Positions 9,801-18,140 are shown, numbered from the stretch's first letter. The stretch is 64,000 bases of DNA from Blastomussa wellsi (GCA_947652115.1 OX393561.1:46553353-46617352), one strand, 5' to 3'. Numbers and translations: made by a program. The notes: a model not told the origin generated them from the sequence alone.

Positions 9801-10959
9801 GCTAGATGAGATCCATGGAGCACATTTGGGGGAAAGCAAGAGCCTTAGCTTTGCCAGAGATTATGTCTTTTGGCCTTCAATGACAGCCCAGGTTAAAGAC
9901 AGAGTCAGCTCCTGTTCAATTTGTAATGCCTTCCGAAACCGGCAGCAGAGAGAGTCCTTGCATCCACATGAAATTCCAGGACTGCCGTGGCAAGTGGTGG
10001 GAACTGACTTGTTTGAATATGCGGGCCAAACATACCTATTAGTGACTGATTTCTATTCAAAGTACTTTGAAATAGAATTGCTTAGCCAGAACACTGCCAG
10101 TTGTGTCATCAACAACTTGAAGAAAATATTTGCAAGGTTTGGAATCCCCGACGAAGTTGTTAGTGACAATGGGTCACAATACAGCAATACCAGAAATCTA
10201 TTTAACAGCACTCATGAATTTAAGCAGTTTTCTGAAGAGTGGGGTTTTCGTCACACAACAAGCTCTCCAGAATACCCCCAGTCAAATGGTGCAGCAGAAA
10301 GAGCTGTACAGACTGCCAAGCGCATTTTAAAGAAGGCCGCAGCAGACCACAAAGACCCGTTTGAAGGGCTGTTGAAGTACCGCAATACACCATTTGAAGA
10401 TATTGGCGTGTCACCTGTACAACTGCTGATGAGTCGACGCACACGCACAATGATACCAACTCATCGACGTCTCCTTCTACCACAGGCAGTGGACCCTGAT
10501 CGTGTTGTGAAAGCACTCAAGCTAAGACAGTTTGTTTCTAAGAAGAACTATGACAAGCAAAGTAGAGATTTGCCCCCACTGGAAGCTGGAGACAAAGTGC
10601 GGATTCGCCCAAATAGGGATAGAGAATGGCGGAAAGCTGAAGTATTACCGCGGTCATACCTACTGCAAGATGAACAAGGGCGTATCTATAGAAGAAACAG
10701 AAGGCAGATAATTTCAGTCCCAAATGATCATCCAATGAGTCCACAGCTGCATGTGATGAGTCGACAGCCGCATGATTCTCCTAGAAGGTCTCCATCTGCT
10801 GATGCTCCCATGAGTCCATCATTATGTACAACTGAGAAACAAGCACCAGGACAAATGGAACTAGCGGACCAGCCGGCAGGAAATCCAGAACACTCACCTA
10901 TGACAACCAGATCTGGGCGACAAGTCAAGAAGCCACAACGGCTCATTGAAAACTGTTAG
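6865..10959 (+). CDS. Gypsy gag-pol polyprotein (1364 aa, single ORF)
   Basis: Encodes all functions for retrotransposition in one frame. Gag occupies about residues 1-250 and ends with a CCHC zinc knuckle, CLKCKKEGHFAQMC, preceded by a variant knuckle at CKFC. The aspartic protease has its DTGA at residue 313. The reverse transcriptase has LPFGISPAPELYQ and the catalytic VDD at 621-623. RNase H begins near LNVDASSKGLGAVI. The integrase has an HHCC-type zinc region (HGAHLG...CSICN), then GTDLFEYAG, VSDNGSQYSN and NGAAERAV supplying the D, D and E of the catalytic triad near residues 1047, 1100 and 1144. Fusion of gag and pol without a frameshift is common in this kind of element. No disabling mutation was seen, so it could still be mobile. 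Confidence 0.95.
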   Translation: MAERDSRAPGPLVLDANAADNWRKFLMQFEIYLVAKGKDDKVDKLKVNLLLHCAGPEAIEEYSHFVYNEGESKERYADVCKKFKELCEGARNVIYERLVFNQRNQKEGERIDNFVSELKRLSLTCDFGDLRDSLVRDRIVGGVLSDELRGELLKKPDLTLQKAHDYCRTFEATELQKYKFSTPAGAGTDRSIGIQPVDKSKGQDKKTPRSCKFCGYKHPFTRPSRCPAFGKQCLKCKKEGHFAQMCSANAKGGSQVDVVQKGSPPNEDPQSSDQEVHTYFRSIELGSVSDARKSRKSMVTIQIAGQEVEIKADTGAEATVIPYHLYEKLTKKPLQQIQQPLKGWLATKPIHPKGCVRLPTQYKNRRMDLLYLVVDGNFTPLMGCDACLDLEILKFMNLQLIDTPKASQATPGTQRASGDQSIFQNDSVLCEYQDCFSDKPGKLPNKVHLEVDTSVPPVVHPPRKIPVAMLEPARKKMKEMEEDGIIVKEDEPTPWVSSMLVIDKRKVNSKRKDTPPSKDDVRICIDPRDLNKALKRPHYPMLTVEEVANRLSGAKSFTSLDACSGYWQLPVDEESSKLLTFNTPWGRYRFTRLPFGISPAPELYQREMDKLFEGVPVEIIVDDFLVHGKDQIEVDEKLRRVLDKSREVGLKFNPKKVKLRVPEVSYVGHLFSSEGLKPDPEKIRAINEMPPPVDKEGVLRILGTVNYLDKFIEHKADIQEPISQLTQKDAAFVWEKPQQEAFDKLKSVITSAPALTYFDNTKETVLNVDASSKGLGAVILQESKPVAFGSKTLTSCERNYANIEREMLAIVWGTQKFHTYVYGRRVIVETDHKPLESIFRKPLNDAPPRLQRMLLKLTKYDLDVRYVPGKQQVISDCLSRAPLSDSEPTTEPEDVIGINLVEELGFESNTLKRFKETSSTDETSRVVMEYVLKGWPSEKEQVDQLAREYWSFKEELSVEDGLLFKSDRIVVPRPLRAEVLDEIHGAHLGESKSLSFARDYVFWPSMTAQVKDRVSSCSICNAFRNRQQRESLHPHEIPGLPWQVVGTDLFEYAGQTYLLVTDFYSKYFEIELLSQNTASCVINNLKKIFARFGIPDEVVSDNGSQYSNTRNLFNSTHEFKQFSEEWGFRHTTSSPEYPQSNGAAERAVQTAKRILKKAAADHKDPFEGLLKYRNTPFEDIGVSPVQLLMSRRTRTMIPTHRRLLLPQAVDPDRVVKALKLRQFVSKKNYDKQSRDLPPLEAGDKVRIRPNRDREWRKAEVLPRSYLLQDEQGRIYRRNRRQIISVPNDHPMSPQLHVMSRQPHDSPRRSPSADAPMSPSLCTTEKQAPGQMELADQPAGNPEHSPMTTRSGRQVKKPQRLIENC

Positions 10960-10967
10960 AGGGGAGA
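10958..10967 (+). other. Gypsy polypurine tract
   Basis: AGAGGGGAGA overlaps the end of the ORF and abuts the 3' LTR, the expected primer site for plus-strand DNA synthesis. Confidence 0.85.
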
Positions 10968-11142
10968 TGTTGTAATATTGAACCTGTGGGGACCCCCCTA
11001 CGGTTTGGGGCCCCTGACATTTTATGAGGCCACCCCGTGGCGGAAGGGGCCGTGTGCGTAAACATGGCGGACTTGCCTGACTTGTTCATTGAGTTGACAT
11101 TTAGTTGCGTTTACTAAGTTTTCAATAACACTACTTACAACA
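10968..11142 (+). repeat. Gypsy 3' LTR
   Basis: 175 bp, two substitutions from the 5' LTR. Confidence 0.95.
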
Positions 11143-11147
11143 ATTAC
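11143..11147. repeat. Target-site duplication ATTAC, right copy
   Basis: Matches 6608-6612. Confidence 0.9.
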
Positions 11148-11980
11148 GACGTAAATTTACTCCAGTTAAAAAACCTTCCCCCTTTTTATTTGTCCGTGTT
11201 AAAGTACTGGCAAGACTACAGATCTTTCTGGTCAAACAACTTGACAGAGATACACAACCAAAGAATCCGGAACAACTGCAACATATTAATAAATAAGAAG
11301 ACAGGTTTCCTTAAACATTGGTATCAGAACGGAATCATTCGCCTGCTAGACCTACTTGATGTTGATTTCACCTTTCTGTCCTTTGAAAAATTTCAGCAAA
11401 AAATCCATGTGCAAGTTCCCTTCACCACATATTACGGTCTAATAAATTCTGTCCCCTCTAATTGTAGACGTGAACTAAAAGCAACAAACCCTACCAACCA
11501 TAAAGATAATTGTTCTCAAGTGTGCTCTACTAAAATCTTCACTAGTAAGTCTGTTTATGCAGCTATCGTAGGCCATTTTTTCAAGCCCCAACAGCTGAAC
11601 GTAAAATCTTACGGTATGGTTTTAGTAAAGAATAATTGACAAAGGTATATTTGATGCCTTTAAAGTAACACAAGAAGTTAAATTACAAGTATTCCAGTAC
11701 AAGATAATACATAGCATCCTTTGAACAGCATCCCTATTCCGCGCGAAGTTGTCTGAATGGGATACTTGTCGGGTCTGTCAGTCCGCCTCTGAAACACTTC
11801 CTAAGCTATTATTTCAGTGCTCCATAGTCTATGCTGTTTTGCAAGCCTTCCAGAACTGGTGGGCTGAAAAGACCCGACAGGCTTTCGATCTCACTGAACA
11901 CAATGTTATTTACCGTTGGTACGATCATGCTACGTCGACCCCGTCGCTAAATATTATATTTTTTGTGAAAGATTAATTAA
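11148..11980 (+). pseudogene. LINE-A ORF2 C-terminal part, continuing after the Gypsy insertion
   Basis: From about 11148 a frame reads NLLQLKNLPPFYLSVLKYWQ, the L1-type post-RT region. It continues with WYQNGIIRLLDLL and, after frameshifts, at 11749-11976 with the terminal cysteine motif SEWDTCRVC and LLFQCS. Together with 5861-6607 it reconstitutes the order of one L1-type ORF2 cut by the Gypsy element. Nonsense and frameshift changes are present. Confidence 0.65.
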
Positions 11981-12018
11981 TCAACATGACACGAGCGTGG
12001 GACAAAGAAAAATTCTGA

Positions 12019-12090
12019 GTCCCCGACAGGAATCGAACCCATGACCTCCCGAACACCGGGCAGGCGCTCTATCCACTGAGCTCCGAGAAT
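12019..12090 (-). other. tRNA-like sequence in left arm of the palindrome
   Basis: Inverted copy of 12219-12290. A-box-like TAGCTCAGTGG (changed to GAGCTCAGTGG in this arm) and B-box-like GGTTCGATTCC are present on the minus strand. Confidence 0.5.
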
Positions 12091-12218
12091 TCATGGAGAG
12101 CTAGGTCATTTTCACTGAGTTCTCATGTGACACGCGTCCCGCATACTGCTAGGATCAGCAATGTCGCTATCATCATGAGTTGTGGAAATGAGAGTGATGG
12201 CAAAATAGCTCTCCATGA

Positions 12219-12290
12219 ATTCTCGTAGCTCAGTGGATAGAGCGCCCGCCCGGTGTTCGGGAGGTCATGGGTTCGATTCCTGTCGGGGAC
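12219..12290 (+). other. tRNA-like sequence in right arm of the palindrome
   Basis: Folded by hand it gives a weak acceptor stem, a GCTC/GAGC D-stem, an anticodon arm with loop CCGGTGT (GGT at the anticodon place, nominally Thr) and a T-arm with TTCGATT. The acceptor and anticodon stems have mismatches, so it is probably a tRNA-derived pol III module rather than a working tRNA. Confidence 0.5.
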
Positions 12291-12345
12291 TCAGAATTTT
12301 TCTTTGTCCCACGCTCGTGTCATGTTGATTAATTAATCTTTCACA

Positions 12346-12599
12346 TTAAATTTACATCTCCACAATTTATTATATTTTTCGTTGCTTTCAAGACGATGGT
12401 TTGGTGAGTTTTGACAGCTTCTCCCCTTCCTTGAGTTTCAAAATTGACAGTAGAAGGGGTGGCGATTTAGGCCCTAACCAATCAGAAGCCTGGATTTGGG
12501 TCACATGACCATTTTTTCACGAGAGTCGGCCATTTTGTCACGCAAATAAAAATCACACAAAGTTCGTTTTAAAAACAAAGATTGTATTCTCAAACAAAT
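12346..12599. other. Non-coding, nothing recognised
   Basis: No coding motif or repeat boundary seen between the palindrome and the tandem repeat. Confidence 0.4.
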
Positions 12600-12781
12600 C
12601 CCTTCCTTTATAATTAATCAGAATGTCGTGCGCTTTGATATGTTAATCCATGGTGTACCTCCTATCCCTTTCCCAAAAATTAATCTGAATGCCGCTGGCT
12701 TTGATACGCTAATGAAGGTATACCTCATATCCCTTCCCCAAACAATGTCGCACGCTTCGATACGTTAATGAATGGTATATT
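12600..12781. repeat. Three imperfect tandem copies of a 55-70 bp unit
   Basis: Each unit starts with CCCTTCC or CCCTTTCCC and contains GCTTTGATACGCTAATGAA or a close variant followed by GGTATACCT or a relative. The copies differ by small indels. Confidence 0.65.
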
Positions 12782-12879
12782 GTACTGAGAGGTAAATGAT
12801 CGGGAAGGGTATCCCCCACCCCGACATGTCCCAGTCCTTGGTTCCTGGGAACGATTCTCCCGGCAACTATATATAGCAA

Positions 12880-13025
12880 TATGCTCTCTTGGCCCTGCTG
12901 ATTTCTTCACGCTTTGTTTCAAGACGGGCTTTGATCATCTCCGCGTTCTCTGCCCGCCATCGTTTTTGTCGAGCCTTGTTGTTTTTTCTGCGTAATATCT
13001 TTTATGGTAGGCCCTCTTACATACG
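12880..13025 (-). pseudogene. Remnant of a basic/aromatic repeat protein, related to the ORF at 13525
   Basis: On the minus strand two frames, joined by a one-base slip in an A-run, give AYHKRYYAEK followed by RQKRWRAENAEMIKARLETK. This resembles the NRERINEYWRRYYAKN repeats of the plus-strand ORF at 13525-13992. It suggests that two related coding segments lie in opposite orientation around 13035-13500. Confidence 0.35.
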
Positions 13026-13034
13026 ACCTTTCTA

Positions 13035-13454
13035 TCACCCTCTGGTAATTGATTGGAGCAATTCATCTTGAGTGATGTCTTGTAAATAATGAGAATAACG
13101 CCTACAATCACACACTCTTATAACAGCCATGTAGACAAATCGCATGAAGTTTCGACACATTTCTTCTCCTTCGTCATCTCCATCTGGCTCGTCAGGGAGA
13201 ACCTTTCTTGGCATTTTTCTGTTTAACAGGAATTTCCGTTTTTCTGCCGCTGACGCAGCCGCTTCTTCGAAATCCATGTTGCCCTTGTCAATAACTCGTC
13301 GAATAGTGCTCATGACTTTACGGTATAGTGCGTATCGTTTGATACCGTGGGTCCATAATAGACGCTGTAAGTAGGTCCTCAGTAGCTTCCTTCTAATTAA
13401 AGGTAATTGGACATTGAAAGCAGCATTCTCGGCGCAATCTTGTGTTTTACCCAT
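13035..13454 (-). CDS. Hypothetical protein, 139 aa, with an LYR-like motif
   Basis: Not recognised. The chosen start gives MGKTQDCAENAAF; the open frame extends 57 codons further upstream, but that part is antisense to the plus ORF. A basic helical stretch (RRKLLRTYLQRLLW) is followed by YALYRKVMSTIRRV, which contains L-Y-R/K as in LYR-motif mitochondrial assembly factors, then an acidic patch PDEPDGDDEGEE and a hydrophobic FVYMAVIRVCDC. The LYR resemblance is short and could be chance. It might be an exon of a host gene or part of a mobile element. No intron signals were established. Confidence 0.35.
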   Translation of the reverse strand: MGKTQDCAENAAFNVQLPLIRRKLLRTYLQRLLWTHGIKRYALYRKVMSTIRRVIDKGNMDFEEAAASAAEKRKFLLNRKMPRKVLPDEPDGDDEGEEMCRNFMRFVYMAVIRVCDCRRYSHYLQDITQDELLQSITRG

Positions 13455-13524
13455 ATCGAGAAATTGCGAATTCGAAGGAATCCCTACATGAAAAAATCCC
13501 TTGATTTTCCATGTCCACGAATCC

Positions 13525-13992
13525 ATGTTGCCAAGTACCGCAGCAGTAATGAATGGTCTCGGGTGGTGTAGCAAACAATCGACAAGGGCCAAGAGAGCAA
13601 AATTCCAAAAGAACAGGGAACGCATCAGGAGTTATCAAAGAAAATACTGTCAAAACAACAGAGAAAGGATCAACGAGTATTGGCGACGCTATTATGCGAA
13701 GAACAACGAACGGATCAATCAAAGACTTCGTGGAAGACTGGGACAGAATGTCACGTGGGAAAAACACCATGTGAACACGAGTCCAGAAGAGGCAAAAGGA
13801 TCATCGGACTTAGACGTGAACCGATATGTTACCGTAACGGATAAGCCCATTCAAAAGAGAGACGATTGTACCACAGGGGGCGATGCAAGCAGTGCGTCTT
13901 TGTATGTTCGAAATATAAAGAAATGTATGGGAACACTGAAAGCGCCCTACTATCGAAAACTGATTTCGAGTAATGCTTATTTTTTTGGTTGA
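13525..13992 (+). CDS. Hypothetical basic protein with NRERINEY-type repeats, 155 aa
   Basis: Not recognised as a named gene. Residues about 25-75 contain three tandem units of roughly 15 residues, such as KNRERIRSYQRKYCQ, NNRERINEYWRRYYA and KNNERINQRLRGRLG, rich in Arg, Asn and Tyr and probably helical and nucleic-acid binding. The rest is low in recognisable motifs. The start at 13525 is the first ATG; 13549 is an alternative. An AATAAA polyadenylation signal overlaps the stop region at 13993. The promoter would lie in the gap to the divergent minus ORF at 13454. Confidence 0.4.
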   Translation: MLPSTAAVMNGLGWCSKQSTRAKRAKFQKNRERIRSYQRKYCQNNRERINEYWRRYYAKNNERINQRLRGRLGQNVTWEKHHVNTSPEEAKGSSDLDVNRYVTVTDKPIQKRDDCTTGGDASSASLYVRNIKKCMGTLKAPYYRKLISSNAYFFG

Positions 13993-14081
13993 AATAAACG
14001 TGAACTTACCTCAGGTGTTGTATTTTGTCGTTCCTCGGCTCAAAATGGTGAATTTGAGCGATTTGAAGGGTTTTCGGTTAC

Positions 14082-14673
14082 GTGAAGCAACAGTCAACGG
14101 AAAACCCTGCAAATCGCTCAAATTCACCAGCCACCTTAGACACTAGTTCTGTTGCATCTGGTTCTGCATCTTCTGCTGCTTCTGGTTCTCAAGCTGCCTC
14201 ATCATCTACGGCTGCTCCCAGCGCCAATTCTTCACCGGAAGGTAAGTCTTTGTTGCCTTCAGACTTTGTTTTTGGCCCTGACGGTAAACAGCTCAAACCG
14301 TTACAGCTGTCTTATTCGCAATTTATTCTCGCGAATATTAAGATTCTAGAGTCTCTTTTTACTAAGAGTCCTCGGGAAGCCGCTGATTACCGCACGTACT
14401 TGAAGGTTTTGGCTTTTCAAAGGCACTCGCTTTCAAACCAAGGCCATCCTTGCATTTGATCAAGATTACCGTGCCACGAAAGCTCGAGATAATTTTGGAT
14501 GGCGCACCAATTTAGATGACCTCAGTGCGCAGTATTTTGATGCCGCCGTGGCGGAGATAGCCGCTGGGTCAGGAAATGAAGAATTCTGTTTTCGCTGGAA
14601 CTTTAACCCAAATGGTTGCCCAAATCCACAGTCGTGTTCGGGCTCAGCGAACGCTGAGAAAAGCAAAAAATGA
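14082..14673 (+). pseudogene. DIRS-like element, gag-like ORF (frameshifted)
   Basis: Begins with a Ser/Ala-rich segment, then FVFGPDGKQLKPLQLSYSQF. The frame breaks near 14430 and continues in another frame with LAFDQDYRATKARDNFGW, TNLDDLSAQYFDAAVAEIA and a Cys-rich end FCFRWNFNPNGCPNPQSCSG. This layout (alpha-helical middle, short cysteine cluster at the C-terminus, directly upstream of a DIRS-type RT) is what DIRS gag proteins show. No ATG was found at the nominal start. Confidence 0.6.
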
Positions 14674-14707
14674 ACGAATTCTTTAGAACAATCCCCGCTC
14701 GAGGAAA

Positions 14708-15778
14708 ATGCTCTATCAGCACCCTACTTCAACAATTTTTTCTATTCCCCCGCTTGAGGATTGCCCTTTACGTTTGCACGCTTGGGAAAAGGAACTTTCT
14801 GACGACCCCGATAGATTTTTTATCCTAGATGGTTTGCGTTTTGGTTTTAAGCTTATTCCAGAGTCTGACCCTTCTTGTATCGTCGCCTACGATTCCGGCA
14901 ATTACTCTAGTGCTACCTGACCAGGCTTTAAACCGGAAATGGATAGTTAATTCACAAACGAACTCGCCTTAGGGCGCATCTCTATGGTTCAAACTAAACC
15001 GCGTCGTGTTCACCCTATCGGCCGTGTACCGAAAAAGGACTCAGGAAAATCCCGCCCAATTACTGACTGCAGTCGTCCGCATGGAATTTCTTTGAACGAT
15101 CATATTAAGCGTGACTTAGAGTCCTTTCGCATTAACTTAATTGACACCGCGGTGCCATTTTCTACACCTAATTGTTTTTACTCGATAGTTGATATCGAAT
15201 CTGCTTGGCGCTGGATCCCGGTTTTCCCTCCTCACCGAGAATTAAAAGGCTTTCGCTGGATGTTTGGCAAACACGACTCTTCCCAGTATAATTATTATGT
15301 GGACAACAGACTTTGTTTCGGTCTCTCGTACGCACCGTTCATTTTCAACCGTATCTCTAACGCTATTGTTCGCATGATGGCTCGCCGCGGTTTTCGTGCT
15401 GTGGTTAATTATCTGGATGATTTTCTTATCATGGGAAGTACTCAGGAAGAATGTCAGCGGGGGCTTGTCACCCTTATCAATTTGCTGCATTATCTCGGAT
15501 TTAACAAGAGTTGCCGCAAAGTCGTTTCTCCCACCCAGCGCATCACCTTCTTAGGCATTGAGCTAGATTCCTCAACTATGTCTCTCCGCCTTCCGGAGAA
15601 CAAGTTAAACCGACTGATCGGTCTCGTGAACAATTTCTCACGCAAGGCTTCTGCCGCCAAACGTCAATTGCAGTCCCTCGCGGGATCTTTAAACTTTGCG
15701 TGCCAAGTTTACACGGACAGATTGAGTCGTCTTTTTCAATCTCGGACATTGTCTAACGACATTTTCTCTCCCCTCTAG
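14708..15778 (+). pseudogene. DIRS-like reverse transcriptase (frameshifted, RNase H missing)
   Basis: The first frame (14708-14920) ends early. After a frameshift the RT proper runs from 14984 with RVHPIGRVPKKDSGKSRPIT, FYSIVDIESAWRWIPV, FGLSYAPFIFNRISNAIV and the catalytic NYLDDFLIMG, then RITFLGIELDSSTMSL. The frame stops at QSLAGSLNFACQVYTDRLSR, where DIRS elements normally continue into RNase H. The tyrosine recombinase begins almost at once, so RNase H appears to have been deleted. Confidence 0.7.
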
Positions 15779-15782
15779 GATA

Positions 15783-16711
15783 CCTCACGCAACTGGATTT
15801 CCGGGCCAAGTTTGTTTCTGCTGCGGCGTATGCACATTCTACGTTGAACACTCGTCGCTCTCAATGGCGCATCTATCTTCGGTTCTGTACTACGTATCAC
15901 CTACGTATCGTCCCAGCCGAGGACCAAACAATCATTCGTTTTCTAATTCACTTGTCTTATTATTGCAAATATTCTACAGTTATCAACTACCTCTCTGCTA
16001 TTTATGTTCTACTTCGAAATTTTGGCTTCAACGTCAAGTGTTTTCTATCAAACTTATCTTACGCGGACGTCGGCGCATTCTCGGTGACGCCCCAGTTCAA
16101 AAGCTTCCCATGACCCCAGATATTCTTTTGCGGCTTCACCCTCAGTTCACAGAACGATCTGACTCAGGCTTCTGGGCAGCGATGCTAATCGGGTTCTACA
16201 CTTTCTTTCGTAAATCAAATCTCGTTCCCAAATCAGAGAAGGCCTTTGATCCCGCCAAGAATTTGTGTCGCTACAGCATCATTGTCAGACCGTGGGGTTT
16301 GGTTATCTGCGAGAGCGTCAGTTGCTCATTCCCGTACTGCGGCTCTCACAGGGTCACCCTCTCTGTCCGGTGCAAGCTTATGAACGTCATATTTTAGAAT
16401 TCACGGGCACCCAGCCTTCGCCTGCATTCCTGCATTCCAGAAATCGTCACGCCACTCCCGTTACACACCCAGCATTCACCAACAATTTGCGCAATGTTCT
16501 CAGTTACGCAGGCTTCCCAGCCAACAAATTCTCGGGCCACAGTTTTCGCCGTGGTGGAGCTTCCTACGCCTTCCGTTGCGGTGCTCCCGTGGAACTTATC
16601 AGTCTCCAAGGGGACTGGTCTTCGGACGCTGTTTTGGTTTACATCGCACAACCCCTTCAGCGGCGGCTCTCAGTGGCGAAACTGATTGCCCAAAACATTG
16701 ACTATTCCTGA
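15783..16711 (+). pseudogene. DIRS-like tyrosine recombinase (frameshifted)
   Basis: The N-terminal SAM-like part reads HSTLNTRRSQWRIYLRFC and continues with YLSAIYVLLRNFGF. The catalytic part has IGFYTFFRKSNLVPKS (first Arg box) and, after a frameshift near 16265, HSFRRGGASYAF (H-x-x-R box) and the nucleophile region DAVLVYIAQPLQRR. The R...HxxR...Y set defines a tyrosine recombinase, which DIRS elements use instead of a DDE integrase. Two frame changes make it non-functional. Confidence 0.75.
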
Positions 16712-17019
16712 CTTTTATTATTTCACTTATTATAAGACTTTTTCTTTCCCCTTACCCGTCCACGCATCTTCCTTTTTCGGATTTTATTTGTCTGGCGGTT
16801 TGGGCGAGCCGAATCAGGGGGGTTGGCATTCGGTTTCGCTCCCCCCTTGCTGCGGCTTGGCTTTTTCCGGCAAACAATAAAGTCATTTATCTGCTTATAG
16901 CTCCTGTTGTCCTTTGTATTAGTGTAAGAATTGTCACGGAGGATTATATTGATTGATCATGTCTGTAGTGGCTGCTGCAGTCTATAATAATAATTATTAG
17001 TAGTATTAAAGTGGCTCAT
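16712..17019. other. 3' tail of the DIRS-like element and flank
   Basis: GC-rich GGGGGG/CCCCCC blocks near 16815-16855 could pair with each other, and AATAAA lies at 16876. I could not find the matching left terminal repeat, so the 5' end of the element is probably lost. Confidence 0.4.
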
Positions 17020-17828
17020 CTCAGTTTTTCAGAACCATACCAACCTGAGCTAATACTTCACTGTCTTGGGTCGGAAGGGCAAGATTTTTGGCACATTTAC
17101 TAGAGATTGAATAAAGTTTCCAAAAATGTAGATTTCATTGACATCATTACCATAGCAACGAAACAATGACGTCATGGTTTCTGAAACTCGACATTTTTCT
17201 CGATATCGAGACCTAAACTTTTAAAACGAATCAACGTACCTTGTAGTATACATGTAGATCTTCAATACTGCAAAGTTTGAAAAAATTCTATGAGAGCGTT
17301 TTTGAAAAAAAGAGAGTTGAATATTTTGCAGTCCATTTTGCAGTCCAAGTTCGCCTCAGTATCTGTTAGCTCGTTGATTCCAGCGACTTCCTGCAGATTG
17401 AAACAATGTCCTTTCCATGTTTTATACCTTGGACATAGAACTACTTTCCTGTAAAAGTAACATCTTTTATATTCTCATAGAAGGAAGGTCTTTGATATGA
17501 GAGCATCTATATAAAATCTCCAGATCAAAAGTGTAACATGTTATATGCTATCCCTGAAAATTTCAAAGGCATTGAACCATTTTAAGAGCGCGAAATAATT
17601 ATAAAAATATACGGTACTTTCGTGAAATTTGTTGACAGGTGGTTTATTTCAGAAGTTCTCTTTTGTCTATATTCTACATATTTGTGTGCTTTGGAATCAG
17701 CAAGTTTGCCATGCTTGACTTGCCGCCCTTGACTACAGCCTGGGCGATCGTGTATATTTTATTTCTAACACAATAGCAATTGATTAGCCTAAGACTGCGG
17801 TGAGGCATCACAGGCGGAAGTTTAGCAG
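17020..17828 (+). repeat. Left arm of an old foldback repeat, interrupted by Polinton A
   Basis: Read forward, this region aligns over about 0.8 kb with the reverse complement of 33354-34200. Shared landmarks are GTGGCT..ATCTCAGTTTTTCAG, GTCTTGGGTCGG, AAAAACGCTCTCATAG, CAATGTCCT..CCATGTTTTATACC and ACATATTTGTGTGCT.TGGAA. The arms are clearly diverged, unlike the near-identical ends of Polinton A. The arm ends in TAGCAG, exactly where Polinton A begins. In the other arm TAGCAG continues into CTCTCG, the sequence found just after the element. Confidence 0.8.
17826..17828. repeat. Candidate 3-bp target duplication CAG (left) of Polinton A
   Basis: CAG lies directly before the terminal CACACAC and again directly after the terminal GTGTGTG at 33229-33231. 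The uninterrupted arm reads TAGCAGCTCTCG, consistent with a single original CAG. Confidence 0.5.
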
Positions 17829-18019
17829 CACACACATGATCATGGGGAGTTTTGGGCCAAAATTTTTTCAAGGGTGGGGGAGGGGGGGTGACGGTGTGGT
17901 GCGCTTGCCAACCCGGCTCCAAACTTTGTCGCCGGGTTGGCAAGCGCACCACACCGTAATCCCCCTCCCCCACCCTTGAAAAAATTTTGGCCCAGAGACT
18001 CCCCATGATCATGTGTGTG
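17829..18019. repeat. Terminal hairpin palindrome, left
   Basis: CACACACATGATCATGGGGAG opens the arm and its complement closes it. The apex is TCCAAACTTTGTC, with CCGGC/GCCGG beside it and TTGGCAAGCGCACC-type complementary stems. Two asymmetric bubbles are visible: TTTT versus CTCT beside GGGCC, and GTGA versus ATTA beside CGGTG. The ends could fold like parvovirus terminal hairpins. Confidence 0.9.
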
Positions 18020-18140
18020 GGGAAGCAAGGAGAGAGCAGCGGGGAAACAAAAGGAGAGACCCTGCACCAAAGAGGAAACATGGAAAACAGCGCGGCCACA
18101 AAATCAATGGGGCAACTGGAGAGGAAACTCAAATTTCACA
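17829..18140 (+). repeat. Polinton A left terminal inverted repeat
   Basis: 312 bp, matching the reverse complement of 32917-33228 base for base as far as I can read. The outer 191 bp form an imperfect palindrome; the inner 120 bp are unique sequence. Confidence 0.9.

Larger units (their letters stand above)
6613..11142 (+). mobile_element. Young, apparently complete Ty3/Gypsy LTR retrotransposon
   Basis: Two 175-bp LTRs, each running from TGTTGTAA to TTACAACA, flank one uninterrupted gag-pol ORF. I count two differences between the LTRs (both G in the left copy, A in the right), so insertion is recent. A primer-binding-like site abuts the 5' LTR, a purine tract abuts the 3' LTR, and a 5-bp ATTAC duplication brackets the whole. 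It is nested in LINE-A. Confidence 0.95.
11964..12345. mobile_element. Foldback/MITE with 140-bp inverted arms, each holding a tRNA-like sequence
   Basis: Arms 11964-12103 and 12206-12345 are near-perfect inverted repeats; I see one mismatch near the inner end, at GAGCTCCGAG versus CTCGTAGCTC. The spacer is 102 bp. Ends read TGTGAAAGATTAATTAATC and its complement. Each arm contains a tRNA-like segment with D-arm and T-arm sequence. There is no ORF. The palindrome could extrude a very stable cruciform. It touches the end of LINE-A; no clear target duplication was found. Confidence 0.8.

Noticed and set aside
12219..12290. A working tRNA gene
   Set aside because: Mismatched acceptor and anticodon stems and location within a palindromic repeat argue against a functional tRNA.
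17674..18132. 152-codon open frame across the left end of Polinton A, and its mirror at 32925-33341
   Set aside because: It crosses the hairpin and the element boundary, and appears twice only because the ends are inverted repeats.
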